A DNA stretch of 64,000 nucleotides, taken from NCBI GenBank assembly GCA_963513935.1, contig OY740774.1:99145668-99209667 (forward strand), given 5' to 3'. Under the pieces are notes generated by a model. That model was not told the DNA's origin and did no database searches. It was given only the letters and a program-made list of their open reading frames with translations. The DNA is from Aphrophora alni. Its lineage: Eukaryota; Arthropoda; Insecta; Hemiptera; Aphrophoridae. The position numbers and the translations under genes were made by a program. Each line of letters begins with the position of its first letter. The first letter of the stretch is position 1. Positions 1 through 12,705 of this stretch are shown here, one piece after another.

Positions 1-2265
1 GACAGTCACGGGAGATTACAAATCTAAATTGGCCGAAGATGACCCAACAAAGTCCGCCAAGCTTTTTTAAAAATTCCCGTTGACGTTCACGGGAGATTAC
101 AAATCAGAATTGGCCGAAGATGACACAACAAAGTCCGCCAAGCTAATTTGAAATTTCCCGTTGACGTTCACGGGAGATTATACATCAGAATTGGCAGAAG
201 ATGACACAACAAAGTCCGCCAAGCTAATTTGAAATTTCCGGTTGACGTTCACGGAGATTACAAATCTGAATTGGCCGAAGATGACCCAACAAAGTCCGCC
301 AACCTATTTTATAAATTCCCGTTGACGTTCACGGGAGATTACAAATCTGAATTGGCCGAAGATGACACAACAAAGTCCGCCAAGCTAATATGAAATTTCC
401 CGTTGACATTCACGGGAGATTACAAATCTGAATTGGCCGAAGATGACCCAACAAAGTCCGCCAAGCTATTTTGACATTTCCCGTTGACGTTCACGGGAGA
501 TTACAAATCTGAATTGGCCGAAGTAGACACAACAAAGTCCGCCAAGCGAATTTTAAATTTCCCGTTGACGTTCACGGGAGATTACAAATCTGAATTGGCC
601 GAAGATGACTTAACAAATCCGCCAAGCTAATTTGAAATTTCCCGTTGACGTTCACGGGAGATTCCAAATCAGAATTGGCCTAAGATGACACAACAAAGTC
701 CGCCAAGCTGTTTTGAAATTTCCCGTTGACGTACACGGGAGATTACAAATCTGAATTGGCCGAAGTAGACACAACAAAGTCCGCCAAGCGAATTTGAAAT
801 TTCCCGTTGACGTTCACGGGAGATTACAAATCTGAATTGGCCGAAGATGACCCAACAAAGTCCGCCAAGCTATTTTGAAATTTCCCGTTGACGTTCACGG
901 GAGATTACAAATCTGATTTGGCCGAAGATGTCACAACAAAGTCTGCCAAGCTAATTTGAAATTTCCCGTTGACGTTCACGGGAGATTCCAAATCAGAATT
1001 GGCCTAAGATGACACAACAAAGTCCGCCAAGCTGTTTTGAAATTTCCCGTTGACGTTCACGGGAGATTACAAATCTGAATTGGCCGAAGATGACCCAACA
1101 AAGTCCGCCAAGCTATTTTGAAATTTCCCGTTGACGTTCACGGGAGATTACAAATCTGATATGGCCGAAGATGTCACAACAAAGTCTGCCAAGCTAATTT
1201 GAAATTTCCCGTTGACGGTCACGGGAGATTACAAATCTGAATTAGCCGAAGATGACCCAACAAAGACCGCCAAGTTATTTTCAAAATTCCCGTTGACGTT
1301 CACGGGAGATTACAAATCTGAATTGCCCGAAGATGACACAACAAATTCCGCCAAGCTAATTTGAAATTTCCCGTTGACGTTCACGGGAGATTAAAAATCT
1401 GAATTGACCGAAGATGACACAACAAAGTCCGCCAAGCATATTTGAAATTTCCCGTTGACGTTCACGGGAGATTACAAATCTGAATTGGCTGAAGATGACA
1501 CAACAAAGTCCGCCAAGCTAATTTGAAATTTCCCGTTGACGGTCACGGGAGATTAAAAAACTAAATTGGCCGAAGATGACCCAACAAAGTCCGCCAAGCT
1601 ATTTTAAAAATTCCCGTTGACGGTCACGGGAGATTACAAATCTGAATTGGCCGAAGATGACACAACAAAGTCCGCCAAGCTAATTTGAAATTTCTCGTTG
1701 ACGTTCACGGGAGATTACAAATCAGAATTGGCCGTAGATGACACAACAAAGTCCGCCAAGCTAATATGAAATTTCCCGTTGACATTCACGGGAGATTACA
1801 AATCTGAATTGGCCGAAGATGACCCAACAAAGTCCGCCAAGCTATTTTGAAATTTCCCGTTGACGTTCACGGAAGATTCCAAATCAGAATTGGTCGAAGA
1901 TGACACAACAAAGTTCGCCAAGCTGTTTTGAAATTTCCCGTTGACGTTCACGGGAGATTACATATCTGAATTGGCCGAAGTAGACACAACAAAGTCCGCC
2001 AAGCCAATTTGAAATTTCCGGTTGACGTTCACGGAGTTTACAAATCTGAATTGGCCGAAGATGACCCAACAAAGTCCGCCAACCTATTTTATAAATTCCC
2101 GTTGACGTTCACGGGAGATTACAAATCTGAATTGGCCGAAGATGACACAACAAAGTCCGCCAAGCTAATATGAAATTTCCCGTTGACATTCACGGGAGAT
2201 TACAAATCTGAATTGGCCGAAGATGACCCAACAAAGTCCGCCAAGCTATTTTGACATTTCCCGTT
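1..2265 (+). repeat. Higher-order block A, copy 1 (second copy at 10,441-12,705)
   Basis: Position x matches x + 10,440 with only scattered substitutions, including rare variants such as GACAGTCACGGG at the start, the 1-bp-short CACGGAGATTAC at 250 and 10,690, CCAACCTATTTTATAAATTC, and the GACTTAACAAATCC monomer. Similarity breaks near 2,265/12,705, where GACATTTCCC differs from GAAATTTCCC. A shorter copy of its first ~960 bp lies at 7,047-8,005. Confidence 0.88.
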
Positions 2266-3490
2266 GACGTTCACGGGAGATTACAAATCTGAATTGGCCG
2301 AAGTAGACACAACAAAGTCCGCCAAGCGAATTTGAAATTTCCCGTTGACGTTCACGGGAGATTACAAATCTGAATTGGCCGAAGATGACTAAACAAATCC
2401 GCCAAGCTTATTTGAAATTTCCCGTTGACGTTCACGGGAGATTCCAAATCAGAATTGGCCTAAGATGACACAACAAAGTCCGCCAAGCTGTTTTGAAATT
2501 TCCTGTTGACGTACACGGGAGATTACAAATCTGAATTGGCCGAAGTAGACACAACAAAGTCCGCCAAGCGAATTTGAAATTTCCCGTTGACGTTCACGGG
2601 AGATTACAAATCTGAATTGACCGAAGATGACACAACAAAGTCTGCCAAGCTAATTTTAAAATTTCCCGTTGACGGTCACGGGAGATTACAAATCTGAATT
2701 AGCCGAAGATGACCCAACAAAGACCGCCAAGTTATTTTCAAAATTCCCGTTGACGTTCACGGGAGATTACAAATCAGAATTGGCCGAAGATGACACAACA
2801 AAGTCCGCCAAGCTAATATGAAATTTCCCGTTGACATTCACGGGAGATTACAAATCTGAATTGGCCGAAGATGACCCAACAAAGTCCGCCAAGCTATTTT
2901 GAAATTTCCCGTTGACGTTCACGGAAGATTCCAAATCAGAATTGGCCGAAGATGACACAACAAAGTTCGCCAAGCTGTTTTGAAATTTCCCGTTGACGTT
3001 CACGGGAGATTACATATCTGAATTGGCCGAAGTAGACACAACAAAGTCCGCCAAGCTAATTTGAAATTTCCCGTTGACGTTCACGGGAGATTACAAATCT
3101 GAATTGGCCGAAGATGACCCAACAAAGTCCGCCAAGCTATTTTAAAATTTCCCGTTGACGTTCACGGGAGATTACAAATCTGAATTGGCCGAAGATGACA
3201 CAACAAAGTCCGCCAAGCTAATTTGAAATTTCCCGTTGACGTTCAAGGGAGATTACAAATCAGAATTGGCCGAAGATGACACAACAAAGTCCGCCAAGCT
3301 AATTTGAAATTTCCCGTTGAAGTTCACGGGAGTTTACAAATCTGAATTGGCTGAAGATGACACAACAAAGTCCGCCAAGCTGTTTTGAAATTTCCCGTTG
3401 ATGTTCACGGGAGATTACAAATCTGAATTGGCCGAAGTAGACACAACAAAGTCCGCCAAGCTAATTTGAAATTTCCCGTTGACGTTCACG
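1035..3490 (+). repeat. Higher-order block B, copy 1 (second copy at 21,674-24,128)
   Basis: Matches 21,674-24,128 at a constant offset of about 20,639 bp. Rare shared markers include CTGATATGGCC (1,157 and 21,796), GGTCGAAGATG (1,892 and 22,531), ACTAAACAAATCC (2,388 and 23,027) and TTCCTGTTGACGTACACGGG. A 62-codon minus-strand frame is identical in both copies. The only length change I noticed is one base in an A/T run near 2,657. Confidence 0.9.
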
Positions 3491-4829
3491 GGAGATTACA
3501 AATCTAAATTGGCCGAAGATGATACAACAAAGTCCGCCAAGCGAATTTGAAATTTCCCGTTGACGTTCACGGGAGATTACAAATCTGAAATGGCCGAAGA
3601 TGACCCAACAAAGTCCGCCAAGCTATTTTGAAATTTCCCGTTGACGTTCACGGGAGATTACAAATCTGATTTGGCCGAAGATGTCACAACAAAGTCTGAA
3701 TAGCTAATTTGAAATTTCCCGTCTACGGTCACGGGAGATTACAAATCTGAATTAGCCGAAGATGACCCAACAAAGACCGCCAAGTTATTTTCAAAATTCC
3801 CGTTGACGTTCACGGGAGATTACAAATCTGAATTGCCCGAAGATGACACAACAAAGTCCGCCAAGCTAATATGAAATTTCCCGTTGACATTCATGGGAGA
3901 TTACAAATCTGAATTGGCCGAAGATGACCCAACAAAGTCCGCCAAGCTATTTTGAAATTTCCCGTTGACGTTTACGGGAGATTACAAATCTGAATTGGCC
4001 GAAGATGACACATCAAAGACCGCCAAGCTATTTTGAAATTTCCCGTTGACGGTCACGGGAGATTACAAATCTAAATTGGCCGAAGATGACCCAACAAAGT
4101 CCGCCAAGCTATTTTAAAAATTCCCGTTGACGTTCACGGGAGATTACAAATCTGAATTGGCCGAAGATGACACAACAAAGTCCGCAAAGCTAATTTGAAA
4201 TTTCCCGTTGACGTTCACGGGAGATTACAAATCTGAATTGGCTGAAGATGACACAACAAAGTCCGCCAAGCTATTTTGAAATTTCCCGTTGACGTTCACG
4301 GGAGATTCCAAATCAGAATTGGCCGAAGATGACACAACAAAGTCCGCCAAGCTGTTTTGAAATTTCCCGTTGACGTTCACGGGAGATTACATATCTGAAT
4401 TGGCCGAAGTAGACACAACAAAGTCCGCCAAGCTAATTTGAAATTTCCCGTTGACGGTCACGGGAGATTACAAATCTGAATTGGCCGAAGATGACCCAAC
4501 AAAGTCCGCCAAGCTATTTTGAAAATTCCCGTTGACGTTCACGGGAGATTACAAATCTAAATTGGCCGAAGATGACCCAACAAAGTCCGCCAAGCTATTT
4601 TGAAAATTCCCGTTGACGTTCACGGGAGATTACAAATCAGAATTGGCCGAAGATGACACAACAAAGTCCGTAAAGCTAATTTGAAATTTCCCGTTGACGT
4701 TCACGGGTGATTACACATCAGAATTGGCCGAAGATGACACAACAAAGTCCGCTAAGCTAATTTGAAATTTCCGGTTGACGTTCACGGGAGATTACAAATC
4801 TGAATTGGCCGAAGTAGACACAACAAAGT

Positions 4830-6880
4830 CCGCCAAGCTATTTTAAAAATTCCCGTTGACGTTCACGGGAGATTACAAATCTGAATTGGCCGAAGATGTC
4901 ACAACAAAGTCCGCCAAGCTAATTTGAAATTTCCCGTTGACGTTCAAGGGAGATTACAAATCAGAATTGGCCGAAGATGACACAACAAAGTCCGCCAAGC
5001 TAATATGAAATTTCCCGTGTTCGTTCCCGGGAGATTCCAAATCAGAATTGGCCGAAGATGACACAACAAAGTCCGCCAAGCTGTTTTAAAATTTCCCGTT
5101 GACGTTCACGGGAGATTACATATCTGAATTGGCCGAAGTAGACACAACAAAGTCCGCCAAGCTAATTTGAAATAACCCGTTGACGTTCACGGGAGATTAC
5201 AAATCTGAATTGGCCGAAGATGATACAACAAAGTCCGCCAAGCGAATTTGAAATTTCCCGTTAACGTTCACGGGAGATTACAAATCTGAATTGGCCGAAG
5301 ATGACACAACAAAGTCCGCCAAGCTGTTTTAAAATTTCCCGTTGACGTTCACGGGAGATTACATATCTGAATTGGCCGAAGTAGACACAACAAAGTCCGC
5401 CAAGCTAATTTGAAATTTCCCGTTGACGTTCACGGGAGATTACAAATCTGAATTGGCCGAAGATGATACAACAAAGTCCGCCAAGCGAATTTGAAATTTC
5501 CCGTTAACGTTCACGGGAGATTACAAATCTGAATTGGCCGAAGATGACCCAACAAAGTCCGCCAAGCTATTTTGAAATTTCCCGTTGACGTTCACGGGAG
5601 ATTACAAATCTGATTTGGCCGAAGTTGTCACAACAAAGTCTGTATAGCTAATTTGAAATTTCCCGTTGACGGTAACGGGAGATTACAAATCTGAATTAGC
5701 CGAAGATGATCCAACAAAGACCGCCAAGTTATTTTCAAAATTCCCGTTGACGTTCACGGGAGATTACAAATCTGAATAGCCCGAAGATGACACAACAAAG
5801 TCCGCCAATCTAATATGAAATTTCCCGTTGACATTCACGGGAGATTACAAATCTGAATTGGCCGAAGATGACCCAACAAAGTCCGCCAAGCTATTTTAAA
5901 AATTCCCGTTGACGTTCACGGGAGATTACAAATCTGAATTGGCCGAAATGACACAACAAAGTCCGCCAAGCTAATTTGAAATTTCCCGTTGACGTTCACG
6001 GGAGATTACAAATCTGAATTGGCTGAAGATGACACAACAAAGTCCGCCAAGCTAATTTGAAATAATTTCCCGTTGACGTTCACGGGAGATTACAAATCTG
6101 AATTGGCCGAAGATGACCCAACAAAGTCCGCCAAGCTATTTTAAAAATTCCTGTTGACGTTCACGGGAGATTACAAATCTGAATTGGACGAAGATGACAC
6201 AACAAAGTCCGCCAAGCTAATTTGAAATTTCCCGTTGACGTTCACGGGAGATTACAAATCAGAATTGGCCGAAGATGACACAACAAAGTCCGCCAAGCTA
6301 ATATGAAATTTCCCGTTGACATTCACGGGAGATTACAAATCTGAATTGGCCGAAGATGACCCAACAAAGTCCGCCAAGCTATTTTGAAATTTCCCGTTGA
6401 CGTTCACGGGAGATTCCAAATCAGAATTGGCCGAAGATGACACAACAAAGTCCGCCAAGCTGTATTGAAATTTCCCGTTGACGTTCACGGGAGATTACAT
6501 ATCTGAATTGGCCGAAGTAGACACAACAAAGTCCGCCAAGCTAATTTGAAATTTCCCGTTGACGTTCACGGGAGATTACAAATCTGAATTGGCAGAAGAT
6601 GACCCAAGAAAGTCCGCCAAGCTATTTTGAAATTTCCCGTTGACGTTCACGGCAGATTACAAATCTGAATTGGCCGAAGATGATACAACAAAGTCCGCCA
6701 AGCTAATTTAAAATTTCCCGTTGACGGTCACGGGAGATTACAAATCTGAATTGGCCGAAGATGACCCAACAAAGTCCGCCAGGCTATTTTGAAAATTCCC
6801 GTTGACGTTCTCGGGAGATTACAAATCTGAATTGGCCGAAGATGACCCAACAAAGTCCGCCAAGCTATTTTAAAAATTCC
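4830..6880 (+). repeat. Higher-order block C, copy 1 (second copy about 8,385-10,290)
   Basis: The variant order GATGTCACAAC / TTCAAGGGAG / CCCGTGTTCGTTC / GATTCC / CATATCTG / TTAACGTTCAC / TGTATAGC / GGTAACGGGAG / AATAGCCC is repeated from about 8,460 onward. CCCGTGTTCGTTC occurs only at about 5,014 and 8,576. The second copy is shorter by about one monomer, so the offset shifts from about 3,560 to about 3,480. A partial third copy of the later part lies at 20,330-21,330. Confidence 0.8.
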
Positions 6881-9800
6881 CGTTGACGTTCACGGGATTT
6901 TACAAATCTGAATTGGCCGAAGATGACACAACAAAGTCCGCCAATGTATTTTGAAATTTCCCGTTGACGTTCACGGGAGATTCCAAATCAGAATTGGCCG
7001 AAGATGACACAACAAAGTCCGCCAAGCTATTTTGAAATTTCCCGTTGACAGTCACGGGAGATTACAAATCTAAATTGGCCGAAGATGACCCAACAAAGTC
7101 CGCCAAGCTTTTTTAAAAATTCCCGTTGACGTTCACGGGAGATTACAAATCAGAATTGGCCGAAGATGACACAACAAAGTCCGCCAAGCTAATTTGAAAT
7201 TTCCCGTTGACGTTCACGGGAGATTACACATCAGAATTGGCCGAAGATGACACAACAAAGTCCGCCAACCTAATTTGAAATTTCCGGTTGACGTTCACGG
7301 AGATTACAAATCTGAATTGGCCGAAGATGACTTAACAAATCCGCCAAGCTAATTTATAAATTCCCGTTGACGTTCACGGGAGATTACAAATCTGAATTGG
7401 CCGAAGATGACACAACAAAGTCCGCCAAGCTAATATGAAATTTCCCGTTGACATTCACGGGAGATTACAAATCTGAATTGGCCGAAGATGACCCAACAAA
7501 GTCCGCCAAGCTATTTTGACATTTCCCGTTGACGTTCACGGGAGATTACAAATCTGAATTGGCCGAAGTAGACACAACAAAGTCCGCCAAGCGAATTTGA
7601 AATTTCCCGTTGACGTTCACGGGAGATTACAAATCTGAATTGGCCGAAGATGACTTAACAAATCCGCCAAGCTAATTTGAAATTTCCCGTTGACGTTCAC
7701 GGGAGATTCCAAATCAGAATTGGCCTAAGATGACACAACAAAGTCCGCCAAGCTGTTTTGAAATTTCCCGTTGACGTACACGGGAGATTACAAATCTGAA
7801 TTGGCCGAAGTAGACACAACAAAGTCCGCCAAGCGAATTTGAAATTTCCCGTTGACGTTCACGGGAGATTACAAATCTGAATTGGCCGAAGATGACCCAA
7901 CAAAGTCCGCCAAGCTATTTTGAAATTTCCCGTTGACGTTCACGGGAGATTACAAATCTGATTTGGCCGAAGATGTCACAACAAAATCTGCCAAGCTAAT
8001 TTGAAATTTCCCGTTGACGGTCACGGTAGATTACAAATCTGAATTAGCCGAAGATGACCCAACAAAGACCGCCAAGTTATTTTCAAAATTCCCGTTGACG
8101 TTCACGGGAGATTACAAATCTGAATTGCCCGAAGATGACACAACAAAGTCCGCCAAGCTATTTGAAATTTCCCGTTGACGTTCACGGGAGATTACAAATC
8201 TGAATTGACCGAAGATGACACAACAAAGTCCGCCAAGCTAATTTGAAATTTCCCGTTGACGTTCACGGGAGATTACAAATCTGAATTGGCTGAAGATGAC
8301 ACAACAAAGTCCGCCAAGCTGTTTTGAAATTTCCCGTTGACGTTCACGGGAGATTACAAATCTGAATTAGCCGAAGTAGACCTCACAAAGTCCGCCAAGC
8401 TATTTTAAAAATTCCCGTTGACGTTCACGGGAGATTACAAATCTGAATTGGCCGAAGATGTCACAACAAAGTCCGCCAAGCTAATTTGAAATTTCCCGTT
8501 GACGTTCAAGGGAGATTACAAATCAGAATTGGCCGAAGATGACACAACAAAGTCCGCCAAGCTAATATGAAATTTCCCGTGTTCGTTCACGGGAGATTCC
8601 AAATCAGAATTGGCCGAAGATGACACAACAAAGTCCGCCAAGCTGTTTTAAAATTTCCCGGTGACGTTCACGGGAGATTACATATCTGAATTGGCCGAAG
8701 TAGACACAACAAAGTCCGCCAAGCTAATTTGAAATTTCCCGTTGACGTTCACGGGAGATTACAAATCTGAATTGGCCGAAGATGATACAACAAAGTCCGC
8801 CAAGCGAATTTGAAATTTCCCGTTAACGTTCACGGGAGATTACAAATCTGAATTGGCCGAAGATGACACAACAAAGTCCGCCAAGCTGTTTTAAAATTTC
8901 CCGTTGACGTTCACGGGAGATTACATATCTGAATTGGCCGAAGTAGACACAACAAAGTCCGCCAAGCTAATTTGAAATTTCCCGTTAACGTTCACGGGAG
9001 ATTACAAATCTGAATTGGCCGAAGATGACCCAACAAAGTCCGCCAAGCTATTTTGAAATTTCCCGTTGACGTTCACGGGAGATTACAAATCTGATTTGGC
9101 CGAAGTTGTCACAACAAAGTCTGTATAGCTAATTTGAAATTTCCCGTTGACGGTAACGGGAGATTACAAATCTGAATTAGCCGAAGATGACCCAACAAAG
9201 ACCTCCAAGTTATTTTCAAAATTCCCGTTGACGTTCACGGGAGATTACAAATCTGAATAGCGCGAAGATGACACAACAAAGTCCGCCAAGCTAATATGAA
9301 ATTTCCCGTTGACATTCACGGGAGATTACAAATCTGAATTGGCCGAAGATGACCCAACAAAGTCCGCCAAGCTATTTTAAAAATTCCCGTTGACGTTCAC
9401 GGGAGATTACAAATCTGAATTGGCCGAAATGACACAACAAAGTCCGCCAAGCTAATTTGAAATTTCCCGTTGACGGTCACGGGAGATTACAAATCTAAAT
9501 TGGCCGAAGATGACCCATAAAATCCGCCAAGCTATTTTAAAAATTCCCGTTGACGTTCACGGGAGATTACAAATCTGAATTGGACGAAGATGACACAACA
9601 AAGTCCGCCAAGCTAATTAGAAATTTCCCGTTGACGTTCACGGGAGATTACAAATCAGAATTGGCCGAAGATGACACAACAAAGTCCGCCAAGCTAATAT
9701 GAAATTTCCCGTTGACATTCACGGGAGATTACAAATCTGAATTGGCCGAAGATGACCCAACAAAGTCCGCCAAGCTATTTTGAAATTTCCCGTTGACGTT

Positions 9801-10440
9801 CACGGGAGATTCCAAATCAGAATTGGCCGAAGATGACACAACAAAGTCCGCCAAGCTGTATTGAAATTTCCCGTTGACGTTCACGGGAGATTACATATCT
9901 GAATTGGCCGAAGTAGACACAACAAAGTCCGCCAAGCTAATTTGAAATTTCCCGTTGACGTTCACGGGAGATTACAAATCTGAATTGGCAGAAGATGACC
10001 CAACAAAGTCCGCCAAGCTATTTTGAAATTTCCCGTTGACGTTCACGGCAGATTACAAATCTGAATTGGCCGAAGATGATACAACAAAGTCCGCCAAGCT
10101 AATTTAAAATTTCCCGTTGACGGTCACGGGAGATTACAAATCTGAATTGGCCGAAGATGACCCAACAAAGTCCGCCAGGCTATTTTGAAAATTCCCGTTG
10201 ACGTTCACGGGAGATTACAAATCTGAATTGGCCGAAGATGACCCAACAAAGTCCGCCAAGCTATTTTAAAAATTCCCGTTGACGTTCACGGGATATTACA
10301 AATCTGAATTGGCCGAAGATGACACAACAAAGTCCGCCAAGGTATTTTGAAATATCCCGTTGACGTTCACGGGAGATTCCAAATCAGAATTGGCCGAAGA
10401 TGACACAACACGTCCGCCAAGCTATTTTGAAATTTCCCGT

Positions 10441-12705
10441 TGACAGTCACGGGAGATTACAAATCTAAATTGGCCGAAGATGACCCAACAAAGTCCGCCA
10501 AGCTTTTTTAAAATTTACGTTGACGTTCACGGGAGATTACAAATCAGAATTGGCCGAAGATGACACAACAAAGTCCGCCAAGCTAATTTGAAATTTCCCG
10601 TTGACGTTCACGGGAGATTACACATCAGAATTGGCAGAAGATGACACAACAAAGTCCGCCAAGCTAATTTAAAATTTCCGGTTGACGTTCACGGAGATTA
10701 CAAATCTGAATTGGCCGAAGATGACCCAACAAAGTCCGCCAACCTATTTTATAAATTCCCGTTGACGTTCACGGGAGATTACAAATCTGAATTGGCCGAA
10801 GATGACACAACAAAGTCCGCCAAGCTAATATGAAATTTCCCGTTGACATTCACGGGAGATTACAAATCTGAATTGGCCGAAGATGACCCAACAAAGTCCG
10901 CCAAGCTATTTTGACATTTCCCGTTGACGTTCACGGGAGATTACAAATCTGAATTGGCCGAAGTAGACACAACAAAGTCCGCCAAGCGAATTTAAAATTT
11001 CCCGTTGACGTTCACGGGAGATTACAAATCTGAATTGGCCGAAGATGACTTAACAAATCCGCCAAGCTAATTTGAAATTTCCCGTTGACGTTCACGGGAG
11101 ATTCCAAATCAGAATTGGCCTAAGATGACACAACAAAGTCCGCCAAGCTGTTTTGAAATTTCCCGTTGACGTACACGGGAGATTACAAATCTGAATTGGC
11201 CGAAGTAGACACAACAAAGTCCGCCAAGCGAATTTGAAATTTCCCGTTGACGTTCACGGGAGATTACAAATCTGAATTGGCCGAAGATGACCCAACAAAG
11301 TCCGCCAAGCTATTTTGAAATTTCCCGTTGACGTTCACGGGAGATTACAAATCTGATTTGGCCGAAGATGTCACAACAAAGTCTGCCAAGCTAATTTGAA
11401 ATTTCCCGTTGACGTTCACGAGAGATTCCAAATCAGAATTGGCCTAAGATGACACAACAAAGTCCGCCAAGCTGTTTTGAAATTTCCCGTTGACGTTCAC
11501 GGGAGATTACAAATCTGAATTGGCCGAAGATGACCCAACAAAGTCCGCCAAGCTATTTTGAAATTTCCCGTTGACGTTCACGGGAGATTACAAATCTGAT
11601 TTGGCCGAAGATGTCACAACAAAGTCTGCCAAGCTAATTTGAAATTTCCCGTTGACGGTCACGGGAGATTACAAATCTGAATTAGCCGAAGATGACCCAA
11701 CAAAGACCGCTAGGTTATTTTCAAAATTCCCGTTGACGTTCACGGGAGATTACAAATCTGAATTGCCCGAAGATGACACAACAAATTCCGCCAAGCTAAT
11801 TTGAAATTTCCCGTTGACGTTCACGGGAGATTAAAAATCTGAATTGACCGAAGATGACACAACAAAGTCCGCCAAGCATATTTGAAATTTCCCGTTGACG
11901 TTCACGGGAGATTACAAATCTGAATTGGCTGAAGATGACACAACAAAGTCCGCCAAGCTAATTTGAAATTTCCCGTTGACGGTCACGGGAGATTAAAAAA
12001 CTAAATTGGCCGAAGATGACCCAACAAAGTCCGCCAAGCTATTTTAAAAATTCCCGTTGACGGTCACGGGAGATTACAAATCTGAATTGGCCGAAGATGA
12101 CACAACAAAGTCCGCCAAGCAAATTTGAAATTTCTCGTTGACGTTCACGGGAGATTACAAATCAGAATTGGCCGAAGATGACACAACAAAGTCCGCCAAG
12201 CTAATATGAAATTTCCCGTTGACATTCACGGGAGATTACAAATCTGAATTGGCCGAAGATGACCCAACAAAGTCCGCCAAGCTATTTTGAAATTTCCCGT
12301 TGACGTTCACGGAAGATTCCAAATCAGAATTGGCCGAAGATGACACAACAAAGTTCGCCAAGCTGTTTTGAAATTTCCCGTTGACGTTCACGGGAGATTA
12401 CATATCTGAATTGGCCGAAGTAGACACAACAAAGTCCGCCAAGCTAATTTGAAATTTTCGGTTGACGTTCACGGAGTTTACAAATCTGAATTGGCCGAAG
12501 ATGACCCAACAAAGTCCGCCAACCTATTTTATAAATTCCCGTTGACGTTCACGGGAGATTACAAATCAGAATTGGCCGAAGATGACACAACAAAGTCCGC
12601 CAAGCTAATATGAAATTTCCCGTTGACATTCACGGGAGATTACAAATCTGAATTGGCCGAAGATGACCCAACAAAGTCCGCCAAGCTATTTTGAAATTTC
12701 CCGTT
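10441..12705 (+). repeat. Higher-order block A, copy 2
   Basis: Near-identical to 1-2,265 at a constant offset of 10,440 bp. Private differences are few: GATTTGGCC for GATATGGCC near 11,599, and GCTAGGTTATT for GCCAAGTTATT near 11,709. Confidence 0.88.
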
